Positions 52,687 to 61,443 of a stretch of DNA of 64,000 nt are shown one piece after another. The notes under the pieces are model-generated. The model saw only the letters and a list, made by a program, of their open reading frames with translations. It was not told where the DNA came from and ran no database searches. The stretch comes from DAIOEK01 sp963721445 (GTDB lineage Bacteria > Chloroflexota > Anaerolineae > Anaerolineales > Anaerolineaceae): positions 1,798,001 through 1,862,000 of the forward strand of contig CAVRIZ010000005.1 in the NCBI GenBank assembly GCA_963721445.1, in the 5' to 3' direction. Positions within the stretch are counted from its first letter, which is position 1; every line of letters begins with the position of its first letter. The position numbers were made by a program, and so were the translations under genes.

Positions 52687-53373
52687 TTATTTATGGGAGG
52701 GTTCTGAATTTAGGATCTTATTAGTGGTGGATATATACCAGGATCGGATGATCTGGATATACATCTTCAGTCGGTTGAGGAACCCTTTAATAGAACCTCG
52801 GTGGATCTCACTCGGTGGATGGCTGACACCTACCAGGCTTATCCGTTTAACCCGCCATTGATACTGATGGGAAGCAATCGTTAGCGCCGTCTCAAGACCG
52901 TATCCACTGGCAGCTTCAGGATTAAGCACATTGAATAACTCTGTCCTCAGACAGCGCTGACCTGAGAGCCAGGGTGTGATCCAATGGGAAAAATCCGATG
53001 CCCATTGCCCTTTTTTGAATACACCGATGGTCATATCCTGCTGACCATTCAAAACTGGTTGGCACAATAGATCGATCTGTGCCGATGTGAGTTTCTGTAA
53101 ATCCGCATCCAGCATAAGGATCACCGAATTCCTGGAAGCATGCACACCCGAATAAACAGCTTGCCCTTTGCCCAGGTTGGATGGATTTGTGATCAATGTG
53201 ATGCGAGGATCACGTTTGTGATACTCATTGACAACCAAAGTAGTATCATCAATGGAACCATCATCTACAACAATAATCTCATCGATGTAATCAATACCTG
53301 ATAAGGATTGAAATACATGATGAATTCGGTCGGCTTCATTGAAAGCTGGAATAACTACGGATACCCCATTCAT
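52687..53373 (-). CDS. Glycosyltransferase family 2
   Basis: A 228-aa GT-A fold enzyme transferring a sugar from a nucleotide donor. NGVSVVIPAFNEADRIHHVFQSL at the N-terminus, IIVVDDGSIDDT (about 34-45) and LMLDADLQKL (DxD, about 83-90) are the classic motifs. The C-terminal basic amphipathic helix suggests membrane association, as in dolichyl-phosphate mannosyltransferase-like proteins, though shorter. ATG 53373 has GGTGGT-type SD; longer in-frame starts add unlikely residues. Transcribed divergently from the cadherin-like gene. Confidence 0.88.
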   Translation of the reverse strand: MNGVSVVIPAFNEADRIHHVFQSLSGIDYIDEIIVVDDGSIDDTTLVVNEYHKRDPRITLITNPSNLGKGQAVYSGVHASRNSVILMLDADLQKLTSAQIDLLCQPVLNGQQDMTIGVFKKGQWASDFSHWITPWLSGQRCLRTELFNVLNPEAASGYGLETALTIASHQYQWRVKRISLVGVSHPPSEIHRGSIKGFLNRLKMYIQIIRSWYISTTNKILNSEPSHK

Positions 53374-53463
53374 ATACACCACCCAGTAAATTTTAACACA
53401 CACTACCCTATCAATGTGTATCAGCCTTGTGCGTTTTGTCGAGTAGCTGTAAACAGACTGTTC

Positions 53464-53491
53464 TTGACAGGCATTGAAACTAGTATATACT
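53464..53491 (+). promoter_or_regulatory. Sigma70-type promoter of the cadherin-like gene
   Basis: TTGACA (53464-53469), a 16-base spacer and TATACT (53486-53491), giving a leader of about 45 bases. Confidence 0.78.
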
Positions 53492-53542
53492 GTCTTTAAT
53501 CTCGCGGAGAGAGTGCGTATTCATTTAATAAGGGCTAATGCG

Positions 53543-54904
53543 ATGAAACCATCCATTTGGAACATGTTATCCATCATACTGGGTGCCGGGATTGTGCTGA
53601 TGATCGTCTTCTTCGGCGTGATTTTCCTGGTGCCCAATCAGGTATTACCAGCAGCGTTCCGACCCGTTGTCGTACCAAACGCTCTGGTTTTGCCTACATC
53701 CACGGTTACCCCTCCCGTGTTCCCGCCTACCTGGACAAAATCACCTCTGCCTCCCACGGTCGAACCTACCCAGCCAAATACCGCAACACCATCATCGACC
53801 AATACAGTGTTTCTTTTGCCCAGTAAATCCGCAACTGCTACTGCTTCCAAGACTCTGACACCGTCCATTACCAACACCAAAGCTAGCGGCGTCATCATCA
53901 TCGTCAATGGAACGGCGCGCACGGCAACAAAAACCAGCAAACCAACCAAGACGCCCACCCCAAAACCCACCAGAACACCAGGTGGTCCACCACCATTCGG
54001 GGCAGTGGACGACTTTGTAGAAATGGACATTGCGCCATCCTCCGTACGGGTCAACATCCTCGCGAATGACTATCATTTCGCTGGACTCCCCATCCGAATT
54101 GTCAACTTCACCAAATTCCCAAAGCATGGCAATGTAGAAAAGGTGAGTGGTTCATCTACCGACATTGTCTACTGGCCTGCCGCGGGATTCGTTGGTCTGG
54201 ATAGTTTTGAATATAAAATGACCGATGAGCCAGGTTCTACAGACTTCGGAATGGTCTATATCTCAGTTGGGACACTTTCCTGGCCAACTGATATAACACT
54301 GGGTACGACCACAATTGCAGAAAACAAAACAGCCGGCACAACTGTTGGACAATTTACCACAAGTGATCCAGATTCACCCTTCACGTACAAATTGATAGCT
54401 GGAGATGGTGATAACAATAACAACCTATTTCTCATCTCCGGGGATACCCTCAAGACCACAGCTTCGTTCAATGCGGAAACTACTCCAAGCTTAAGCATTC
54501 GCGTACGATCCACTGATTCGACGGGTATGTTTTTTGAAAAGAAGTTTATTATCACCGTTACAAGCGTCAATGAGCCGCCGACCATTACCGTTATTACTGC
54601 TCCTCAGGGGAAAGCGGGGTATCCTTATGAAGGGCTTGTTAGAGCGATCGATCCGGATTCCGGGGATACATTGGATTTCGACTGTACCCTTTCTCCGGCT
54701 CCGGCTCCGAGCTGGTTGACCTGCAGTGATAATCCAGACAAAACATCCACCCTCTCGGGGAACGCTCCGGAAGGAATTGGCGGAATTGTCAGCTTTAATA
54801 TCACAGTTACCGATTCAGGAGCATTATCCGATACACGAAATGTCACTTTTAACGTGATTGTGCCCACGCCAACTCAAACTCCAACCATCCCTCACTCACC
54901 CTAG
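53543..54904 (+). CDS. Membrane-anchored surface protein with Ig-like and cadherin-like domains
   Basis: A 453-aa exported protein. An N-terminal transmembrane helix (about 8-30) is followed by a long Thr/Pro/Ser stalk (about 40-155), then a tandem of beta-sandwiches: a Cadherin-like/Big-9-type domain (FGAVDDFVEMDIAPSSVRVNILANDYHFAG...VGLDSFEYKMTDEPG), a cadherin repeat (ITLGTTTIAENKTAGTTVGQFTTSDPDSPFTYKLIAGDGDNNN) and a putative Ig domain (NEPPTITVITAPQGKAGYPYEGLVRAIDPDSGDTLDFDC...). DxD and NEPP motifs could bind Ca2+. ATG 53543 follows AAGGGC. Probably a cell-surface adhesin or structural protein. Confidence 0.8.
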   Translation: MKPSIWNMLSIILGAGIVLMIVFFGVIFLVPNQVLPAAFRPVVVPNALVLPTSTVTPPVFPPTWTKSPLPPTVEPTQPNTATPSSTNTVFLLPSKSATATASKTLTPSITNTKASGVIIIVNGTARTATKTSKPTKTPTPKPTRTPGGPPPFGAVDDFVEMDIAPSSVRVNILANDYHFAGLPIRIVNFTKFPKHGNVEKVSGSSTDIVYWPAAGFVGLDSFEYKMTDEPGSTDFGMVYISVGTLSWPTDITLGTTTIAENKTAGTTVGQFTTSDPDSPFTYKLIAGDGDNNNNLFLISGDTLKTTASFNAETTPSLSIRVRSTDSTGMFFEKKFIITVTSVNEPPTITVITAPQGKAGYPYEGLVRAIDPDSGDTLDFDCTLSPAPAPSWLTCSDNPDKTSTLSGNAPEGIGGIVSFNITVTDSGALSDTRNVTFNVIVPTPTQTPTIPHSP

Positions 54905-54911
54905 AGGATGT

Positions 54912-55232
54912 ATGACTGAAGAAATGACTCCGGAAGTTTTCCAACACATGGTGAAGTTGGCTGCGCTTGAATTGGATGCTACCGAATCAGAATATTTGCG
55001 GAAACAACTGAATAATCAACTAAAAGCAATCCATGAACTGAGTGCGATCCCAGTGGATGATTCCATTCCGACTGCCAGACATGGGGTACCGTTTCCACGC
55101 GAAATTTCCGCACCCCCCCGCAAGGATGAATGGATTCCATATCCGAACCCGGATGACATTTTGGCGCAAGCCCCTCAAACGGAGGACCGCTATTACGTGG
55201 TGCCTGAAATTCCACACACGAAATTGGATTGA
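54912..55232 (+). CDS. gatC: Aspartyl/glutamyl-tRNA amidotransferase subunit C
   Basis: The small subunit (106 aa) that clamps GatA and GatB in the tRNA-dependent transamidase. It has the family pattern TPEVFQHMVKLAALELDATESEYLRKQLNNQLKAIHELSAIPVDDSIPTARH and the terminal DRYYVVPEI. ATG 54912 has AGAGGATG upstream; an earlier in-frame start overlaps the cadherin-like gene. It begins seven bases after that gene's stop. With gatA and gatB it makes Gln-tRNA(Gln)/Asn-tRNA(Asn). Confidence 0.93.
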   Translation: MTEEMTPEVFQHMVKLAALELDATESEYLRKQLNNQLKAIHELSAIPVDDSIPTARHGVPFPREISAPPRKDEWIPYPNPDDILAQAPQTEDRYYVVPEIPHTKLD

Positions 55233-55313
55233 AAGAATACTTAATCAACCATATGGGGTGAGCGGAAACCAAATTTCTCCTCACCCCATGATTTTGTAAC
55301 GCCCTGGAGAACT

Positions 55314-56900
55314 ATGGAGCTTTGCGACCTTTCAGCAATCGAAATCTCTCAATTGATCAAGAACCGGAAGGCTTCAGCCGTGGAAGCATTGCAGAGCGCA
55401 ATGGAGCGGATTGGTGAAGTGGATGGTCGCCCGGGTTCGCTGGATGCGGGCGAGATCACTGCGGAAGACCGCAGCAAGGTGCATGCGTTCATTTCGTACA
55501 GCTCAGAACGGGCATTGGACCAGGCTCGCCAGGTGGATCGGAAGATCGCCCTCGGGGAAGACCTCGGATTATTGGCCGGTGTTCCGTTCACAGTGAAAGA
55601 TATCTTCTGCGTGCAGGGGACAGTCTCCTCGGCGGCATCCCGCATCCTGGCGAACTTTACCGCGCCATACACGGCTACCCCGGTGGAAAAGATGGAATCA
55701 GCAGGTGGTTTGATGCTGGGAAAAGTGAATCTGGATGAATTTACCTACGGATCGTCCAGCGAGTCATCTGCCTTCAAACCCACCACCCGCAATCCCTGGG
55801 ATACCTCGACGGTGCCTGGTGGATCGTCCGGTGGGAGTGCAGCCGCAGTTGCAGCAGGAGAAGGCGCTCTTTCCCTCGGTACCGACACCGCGGGCTCTAT
55901 CCGTCAACCGGCGGCATTCTGCGGAGTTGTGGGCGTCAAACCCACTTATGGCAGGGTCTCACGCTATGGGCTGATCGCGTTCGGTTCGTCATTGGATTGC
56001 CCCGGACCTGTTGCCAGAGATGTGACCGATGCTGCATTGATGCTGCAGGTGATCGCTGGCGCGGACCGGCGGGACAGCACCGCAGCTGTCACACCTGTAC
56101 CCGATTATCTGACCGAGTTACAAAAAGGCGTCAAAGGTCTGCGGATTGGACTCTCCCCCGATTATTTCCGTCTCACTTATCCCGACCCACAAACCGGCGA
56201 ATTGCTCGAACAAGCTCTTCCAGCGGATATCGCTGCTCCGGTGCGTCAGGCTGCGGAATTATTAAAAGCGATGGGTGCTGAAATTATCGAAAACATCCCG
56301 ATGCCACACACCCGCTTTGGGATTCCAGCCTATTTCGTGATCTCACGGGTGGAAGCCGCCTCGAACCTGCATCGCTTTGATGGGGTCAAATACGGGTATC
56401 GTACGCCCGGTGAATTGGATGATCTAAGCACGTTGTATCGCAAAAGCCGGGCGGAGGGATTTGGTCTGCAGCCAAAATTGCGGATTCTGATGGGGATGTA
56501 TGTCAGCGCAGCGCAGTATAGTGAACAATATTACAACCGGGCTTTGAAAGTCCGTTCCTTGATTAGGCAGGATTTTGATGAGGTATTCGACCCGAATGGT
56601 AAATATCATCTGGATGCCATCCTCACCCCAACCACGCCTACTCCCGCCTTCCCGATCGACGCGGTCTACGGCGATTCAGTGTTAATGCAATATGCTGATC
56701 AACTGACTGTGCCAGCTAACCATGCTGGAATACCGGGCATCTCGCTTCCGGGTGGATTAAGCCAATCCGGTTTACCGTTGGGTATTCAATTGCTCGGACC
56801 TGATTTCTCAGAGGCGGTTCTATTCCGCATCGGCCGAGCCTATGAAGAGGCGACTGCTGATGCCGCCTGGCGTAAGATCAAACCGCAGGTTCTCAGGTAA
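55314..56900 (+). CDS. gatA: Aspartyl/glutamyl-tRNA amidotransferase subunit A
   Basis: The amidase subunit that releases ammonia from glutamine. The Ser-cisSer-Lys triad is visible: Lys in VPFTVKDIFCVQG (about 87-99), cis-Ser in TSTVPGGSSGGSAAAVAAGEGALSLG, and nucleophile Ser in GTDTAGSIRQPAAFCGVVGVKPTYG (about 183-207). The C-terminal HAGIPGISLP and GLPLGIQLLG are typical. At 528 aa it is longer than usual (about 485), with extra segments around residues 20-70 and 260-300. GGAG is seven bases before the ATG. A membrane protein gene lies between it and gatB. Confidence 0.95.
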   Translation: MELCDLSAIEISQLIKNRKASAVEALQSAMERIGEVDGRPGSLDAGEITAEDRSKVHAFISYSSERALDQARQVDRKIALGEDLGLLAGVPFTVKDIFCVQGTVSSAASRILANFTAPYTATPVEKMESAGGLMLGKVNLDEFTYGSSSESSAFKPTTRNPWDTSTVPGGSSGGSAAAVAAGEGALSLGTDTAGSIRQPAAFCGVVGVKPTYGRVSRYGLIAFGSSLDCPGPVARDVTDAALMLQVIAGADRRDSTAAVTPVPDYLTELQKGVKGLRIGLSPDYFRLTYPDPQTGELLEQALPADIAAPVRQAAELLKAMGAEIIENIPMPHTRFGIPAYFVISRVEAASNLHRFDGVKYGYRTPGELDDLSTLYRKSRAEGFGLQPKLRILMGMYVSAAQYSEQYYNRALKVRSLIRQDFDEVFDPNGKYHLDAILTPTTPTPAFPIDAVYGDSVLMQYADQLTVPANHAGIPGISLPGGLSQSGLPLGIQLLGPDFSEAVLFRIGRAYEEATADAAWRKIKPQVLR

Positions 56901-56903
56901 TAC

Positions 56904-57854
56904 ATGACCGCCCTGTCAAACTTGAGCACTGAACAAAAAATGATGGCGGCATTAAGTCATTTCAGCATCCTCATATTCGGTTTTGGGATGATACTGCCTG
57001 CCGTTTTCTGGTCCAGCCAACGAAACAGATCCAAATATGTCAGCTTTCAGGCGTTACAGGCATTGGCATTCCAGGTATCTCAGTCAGTCGGAGGGTTAGT
57101 CCTCGCTCTGGTGGGGATGATTGTTTTCCTGATCCTATCCTTGATAGGTGCCATCTTCTATACAAGTACAACCACTTCCAGAAACCTCCTCATTATTGGA
57201 GGACTCATTGCATTGGGGTTACTAGTCGTCGGATCCATGGCATATCTGATCCTCGGTGTGATCGGAGGGATTGCCTGCATGCTTGGCATAGAGTTTGATT
57301 ATCCATGGTTGGGTGGGTGGATTCGCCGTCGAATCACAGGTGACCGGAATGTTTCACCAGACCTGGAGGATACGCTGTCCTCGCATCCAGGGGTCGAGGA
57401 TGCGGAATCGGAACTGATCCAGGCGTTATGCCATTTCGCGGCATTTAATCCTTTATTTGGCGTATTTGTTCCGCTGACGATCTGGATATCCCATCTCTCA
57501 GCAGGGACAAAACTCTGGTTTCAGACAATTCAGGCAGCAGCCTTCCAATCTCTCCAGACCTTGGCCTCTTATGCTTTGGTTGGTGTCGCCTATATCCTCT
57601 ACTCGGTCATGATGATTCCAATTGCATTCCTGATGGATCAGGGTGTGAGTCTCGGCTCTTCCGGAGCGGGGATACTTGTACTCGGCTTCTCTCTGCTGCT
57701 TGCCTTGGGTATGATTTTAATTTCAATGATTGTTGTGGCTGGCTTCCAAACTCTGGCGCTGGTCGCCGGATTGAGAATCCTGAAACACCAGGATTATCGA
57801 TACCCGCTACTCGGAAAAGGGTTGGAAAAGCTCCATCTCACGTATACAACCTGA
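56904..57854 (+). CDS. Membrane protein with duplicated DUF4870/Tic20-like unit
   Basis: A 316-aa protein made of two related halves. Each starts with a helix like (Q/K)xMxALSHFSILIFGFGMILPAVFW (residues about 13-37) or LIQALCHFAAFNPLFGVFVPLTIW (about 173-196), followed by a phrase FQALQALAFQ or FQTIQAAAFQSLQ and two or three more transmembrane segments. This YxxFQALQAxxFQ pattern is the DUF4870 signature. It sits between gatA and gatB, four bases after gatA with no clear SD, so it is likely translated by coupling. The function is unknown. Confidence 0.75.
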   Translation: MTALSNLSTEQKMMAALSHFSILIFGFGMILPAVFWSSQRNRSKYVSFQALQALAFQVSQSVGGLVLALVGMIVFLILSLIGAIFYTSTTTSRNLLIIGGLIALGLLVVGSMAYLILGVIGGIACMLGIEFDYPWLGGWIRRRITGDRNVSPDLEDTLSSHPGVEDAESELIQALCHFAAFNPLFGVFVPLTIWISHLSAGTKLWFQTIQAAAFQSLQTLASYALVGVAYILYSVMMIPIAFLMDQGVSLGSSGAGILVLGFSLLLALGMILISMIVVAGFQTLALVAGLRILKHQDYRYPLLGKGLEKLHLTYTT

Positions 57855-57885
57855 ACAGGTGAATAATATTTGGTAAGGAGAAAGT

Positions 57886-59318
57886 ATGCCTGATTATGAA
57901 ACCGTGATTGGACTGGAAACACACATCCAGTTGAATACCGAAACCAAGATATTCTGTTCCTGTAAGGCGGATAGCTGGAACCAGCCGCCCAATTCCAATA
58001 TCTGCCCGGTTTGCTGCGGCTTACCTGGGACCCTGCCGGTATTGAATGAAAAAGTGGTAGAAAAAGCCGTTCTACTCGCCCGGGCTATGCACGCAGAGAT
58101 ACCCAAGGTTTCTTACTTCGACCGGAAGAATTATTTTTATCCAGATCTTCCAAAGGGCTACCAGATCTCCCAATTCGACGAGTCGCTCGCCAAAGGTGGA
58201 TATCTCGATCTACCTCTCCAGGATGGCAGCATCCGAAAAGTCCGCATTCACAAACTCCATATCGAGGAAGATGCCGGTAAGACCAAAAACCAGGGCAGCG
58301 AGCGTTGGGTGGATTTCAACCGCTGTGGTGTTCCGCTTATCGAAATGGTGACTGAACCTGACTTGCGTGGCGCGGATGAAGCCGCCCAATACCTGATCCG
58401 ATTGCGCCAGATACTTCGCTGGCTGGGTATCTCGGAAGCGGACATGGAAAAAGCCCATCTACGCTGCGATGCAAATGTCTCGATCCGGCTCAAGGGCGAG
58501 ACCATTCTCAACCCGAAGACGGAAATCAAGAATGTCAATTCGATCGAAGCCGTCAAAGACGCCATTGAAAAGGAAGTGGAACGGCAGATCCGCGAGGTGG
58601 AAGCAGGGCACCGCATCGAAGCCTGGACATTGGAATGGGACGAAGATACGGGCACCCTCAAGAAGATGAGATCCAAAGAGACGGAAGCGGACTATCGCTA
58701 TTTCCGCGACCCTGACCTGCTTCCGTTGTACCTGGACGATGCCTGGCGGGAGCAGAATTCTCTCCGGGTTCCCTGAGCTGCCCTTGGAACGGAGAGCAAG
58801 GTTTACCGATCAATACGGCTTGCCCGATTATGATGCAGACATCCTTACATCCGAACGCAACCTGTCTGATTATTTTGAGGGAGCTGTCAAGGCTTATGGC
58901 GGCGATCCTAAGCGTGTCTCCAATTGGCTGATGAATGATGTCTTGCGCCTCATTAATGAGAAGAATATTTCACCAGACAGTCTTCAGCTAACCCCTAAAT
59001 ACCTGGCTGAGATCATCCGGTTGGTGGATCAAAATGCGATCAATACCTCAACCGGGAAGATGCTTTTAGAGAAAGTCGAGAGCACAGGGAAATCACCCAT
59101 TGAGCTGGTGGAATCTGAAGGGTTGGCCAAGGTCAGCGACGACAGTGCTATCCGCTCTGGTTTGCGAGGAAGTGATCGCGGAAAGTCCTGCGGAGGTTAG
59201 TTCCTATAAAGGTGGAAAGGTCAGCTTGATTGGCTGGTTTGTGGGTCAGGTGATGAAGAAAATGAAGGGAAAAGCAGATCCGACCCTGGCACGCAAGATA
59301 CTCGAAGAATTGCTTTAA
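57886..59318 (+). CDS. gatB: Aspartyl/glutamyl-tRNA amidotransferase subunit B (two frameshifts)
   Basis: The catalytic kinase/transamidase subunit. The cradle domain from MPDYETVIGLETHIQLNTETKIFCSC includes the Zn cysteines CSC...CPVCCGLPGTLPVLN, KNYFYPDLPKGYQISQF and VRIHKLHIEEDAGK. The frame breaks near 58759 (CAG AA TTCTC) and again at 59156 (CGC T CTG). Skipping one base each time gives GFPELPLERRARFTDQYGLPDYDADILT, the helical domain, and the YqeY-like tail CEEVIAESPAEV..GWFVGQVMKKMKGKADPTLARKILEELL. The repaired length is about 476 aa, exactly the family norm. AAGGAG precedes the ATG. Two shifts in an essential gene point to an assembly artefact or tolerated slippage. Confidence 0.95.
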
Positions 59319-59360
59319 TAAAATAATGGCAGAGCGCCATCTTGAGGTGTTCGTTTCCAT

Positions 59361-59389
59361 CTCCCTGTCCTGAAAAGCAGGGAGTTTTT
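59361..59389 (+). terminator. Intrinsic terminator of the gat operon
   Basis: Stem CTCCCTG / CAGGGAG with a ten-base loop, followed by TTTTT. Confidence 0.85.
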
Positions 59390-59861
59390 ATTTCCAGGCT
59401 TTTTGAATTCTTTCCCACGAGTCTTGCACGGTCTCGGGCAAGATCCGAGTGCCGCCGACCGCCGTCATGAAATTCGTATCCCCTGTCCACCTTGGCAGCA
59501 CATGCAGGTGGACATGGTCTACAACGCCTGCGCCCGCTGCCTGACCAATATTACCACCCAGGTTAAAGCCCTGTGGCTGATAGACCGTCCGCAGAACATG
59601 AATACTTTGTGAAACCAGCTCGATCATCTCTGCCCGGGTGGGAGCATCCAACATCTCCAGCGATTCCACATGTTGATATGGGACCGCCATCAGATGGCCG
59701 TTGGTATATGGATACCGGTTCAGGATCACATAAGACAACTGCCCACGAAAGATGATCAACCCATCTTTGTCTGTACCATCCAATACTGAACAGAAGATGC
59801 AGCCGGGGATTTTCGAGCTCTGCACATAATCTCGTCGCCAGGGAGTGAATAGGTGATCCAT
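59388..59861 (-). CDS. HIT-family nucleotide-binding protein
   Basis: A 157-aa histidine-triad hydrolase/transferase acting on nucleoside phosphates or adenylylated compounds. The HIT motif is HVHLHVLPRW (HxHxHxx, about 117-126), preceded by CIFC (about 21-24) and NRYPYTNGHLMAVPYQHV. Members of this Ap4A-phosphorylase-like branch carry this N-terminal Cys pair. ATG 59861 lies eight bases downstream of a TATAAT, so no SD and almost no leader. Transcribed divergently from xseA. Confidence 0.92.
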   Translation of the reverse strand: MDHLFTPWRRDYVQSSKIPGCIFCSVLDGTDKDGLIIFRGQLSYVILNRYPYTNGHLMAVPYQHVESLEMLDAPTRAEMIELVSQSIHVLRTVYQPQGFNLGGNIGQAAGAGVVDHVHLHVLPRWTGDTNFMTAVGGTRILPETVQDSWERIQKAWK

Positions 59862-59869
59862 ATTTGTAC

Positions 59870-59898
59870 ATTATATAGAAAAGGGATGGATAAGGCAA
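59870..59898 (-). promoter_or_regulatory. Promoter of the HIT gene, near-leaderless
   Basis: On the minus strand TTGCCT (59893-59898), a 17-base spacer and TATAAT (59870-59875); the ATG starts eight bases after the -10 box. Confidence 0.78.
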
Positions 59899-59933
59899 AT
59901 CTTCCTCTGACATCGTGAGCTCCTCGGGATTGA

Positions 59934-59962
59934 TTGACAGGCTGGAAGGGCAAGGGTATCCT
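59934..59962 (+). promoter_or_regulatory. Promoter of xseA, predicted leaderless
   Basis: TTGACA (59934-59939), a 17-base spacer and TATCCT (59957-59962). The GTG start of xseA is six bases after the -10 box, so the transcript is expected to begin on or next to the start codon. Confidence 0.78.
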
Positions 59963-59968
59963 TGAGAT

Positions 59969-61186
59969 GTGCAGCCCAGTATCTTTGATCTACAAACCCA
60001 ATTTTGGACAGTCGCGGAGATTACCCGGCATCTCAAAGAACGAATTGAGAACGATCCTGATCTGCAGGATTGTTGGGTGCAGGGCGAGGTATCCAATCTA
60101 TCGCGACCAGCGTCGGGGCATATTTATTTCACCATCAAAGACGCATCCGCTCAATTGCGCTGTGTCATGTGGCGGACTCAGGCTGCCCGGCAGCGGGTGG
60201 CACTCCTCGATGGACAGCAAATCGAAGTGCATGGTTCGTTGACGGTGTACGAAGCTGGTGGGCAATATCAATTGATCGCTGATATTGTGCGCATAGCCGG
60301 AGAAGGTCTGTTATATCAAGAGTTCCTGAGGCGTAAGGCGTTACTGGAGGCGGAAGGTCTATTCGATATTGAAAGAAAACGCCCCCTGCCAGCTCGCCCT
60401 GCCCGGATCGGTGTCATCACCTCCCCCACCGGTGCGGCGTTGCAGGATATCCTGAACACCATATCCCGTCGATATCCGCTTGCAGAGATCATCATCTCTC
60501 CAACAGCGGTACAAGGCGAAGACGCACCTGCATCCATCAAATTGGCTTTTAAACGCTTGTTTCAAATGATCCATCCCCCGGATGTAATACTTCTGGCAAG
60601 GGGAGGGGGTTCACTAGAAGATCTGTGGGCATTCAACGATGCTGGCGTGGTCAGGCAAGTGGCGGCGAGTCCCATCCCGGTGGTTACCGGAGTGGGACAT
60701 GAAACTGACTTTACCCTGGCCGATTTTGCGTCTGACCTGCGGGCACCCACTCCGACTGCTGCGGCTGAATTGGCTACACCGGACCAGTGGGATCTTCGGG
60801 CATACACCGAAGGACTCAGGTTACGGTTGAAGAAAGAATTCAGAGAACAGGTGCAAGATCACCAACAACAGTTCCAATATCTTCGCCATCAATTGGAGCG
60901 GCGTTCCCCTCAAAACCAGATCCAATCGGGTAGGATGACAGTCGAAAACCTCTTCCACCAGATAGACCAGGCCATTCATTATCAGGCAGACCATAAACGC
61001 AATATTTTGCTCGGACTGACTGCGAAACTACAGGCTGTTAATCCTCTCGGCATACTAAATAGAGGCTATTCCCTCGTGATGATTCCAGGGACAGGGGAAT
61101 TGGTACGCAGCGTGCATCAAATTACTTCAGGAGACCAGCTGGACGTACGCGTTAGCGATGGTACATTCCGGGTGGAAACTCAATAA
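59969..61186 (+). CDS. xseA: Exodeoxyribonuclease VII large subunit
   Basis: The large subunit of the ssDNA exonuclease. An N-terminal OB fold (WTVAEITRHLKERIENDPDLQDCWVQGEVSNLSRPASGHIYFTIKDASAQLRCVMW), then PARIGVITSPTGAALQDILNTISRRYP and ILLARGGGSLEDLWAFNDAGVVRQVAASPIPVVTGVGHETDFTLADFASDLRAPTPTAAAELATP, the conserved catalytic region, then coiled-coil helices and the NPLGILNRGYSLV motif with a terminal beta domain. At 405 aa it is of normal length. GTG start at the predicted transcription start. It is 11 bases before xseB. Confidence 0.95.
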   Translation: MQPSIFDLQTQFWTVAEITRHLKERIENDPDLQDCWVQGEVSNLSRPASGHIYFTIKDASAQLRCVMWRTQAARQRVALLDGQQIEVHGSLTVYEAGGQYQLIADIVRIAGEGLLYQEFLRRKALLEAEGLFDIERKRPLPARPARIGVITSPTGAALQDILNTISRRYPLAEIIISPTAVQGEDAPASIKLAFKRLFQMIHPPDVILLARGGGSLEDLWAFNDAGVVRQVAASPIPVVTGVGHETDFTLADFASDLRAPTPTAAAELATPDQWDLRAYTEGLRLRLKKEFREQVQDHQQQFQYLRHQLERRSPQNQIQSGRMTVENLFHQIDQAIHYQADHKRNILLGLTAKLQAVNPLGILNRGYSLVMIPGTGELVRSVHQITSGDQLDVRVSDGTFRVETQ

Positions 61187-61197
61187 CAGGTGAATGA

Positions 61198-61434
61198 ATG
61201 ACAAAGACAAACCCACCCATCCAAGAGATGGCATATGAAAAAGCATTATCCGAATTGGAGATGATCACCGCAAGCCTGGAAACTGGAAAATTATCCCTGG
61301 AAGAATCAATGCGTTTATATGAACGCGGACAAGCTTTAGCAGATCACTGCAATCGGCTGTTGGATGAGGCGGAACTGAAAATAAAAACACTCGGTCAGAC
61401 CAGCAATCCAAACAATCAACCGGACGAGGAATAA
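61198..61434 (+). CDS. xseB: Exodeoxyribonuclease VII small subunit
   Basis: A 78-aa helical subunit that packs along the XseA coiled coil. The sequence MAYEKALSELEMITASLETGKLSLEESMRLYERGQALADHCNRLLDEAELKI is the family signature (AxxELExIxxxLExGxLxLexSlxxYErG). It begins 11 bases after xseA with GGTGAA upstream, so the two are translated together. The last 12 residues are polar and variable. Confidence 0.95.
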   Translation: MTKTNPPIQEMAYEKALSELEMITASLETGKLSLEESMRLYERGQALADHCNRLLDEAELKIKTLGQTSNPNNQPDEE

Positions 61435-61443
61435 AATACAATT

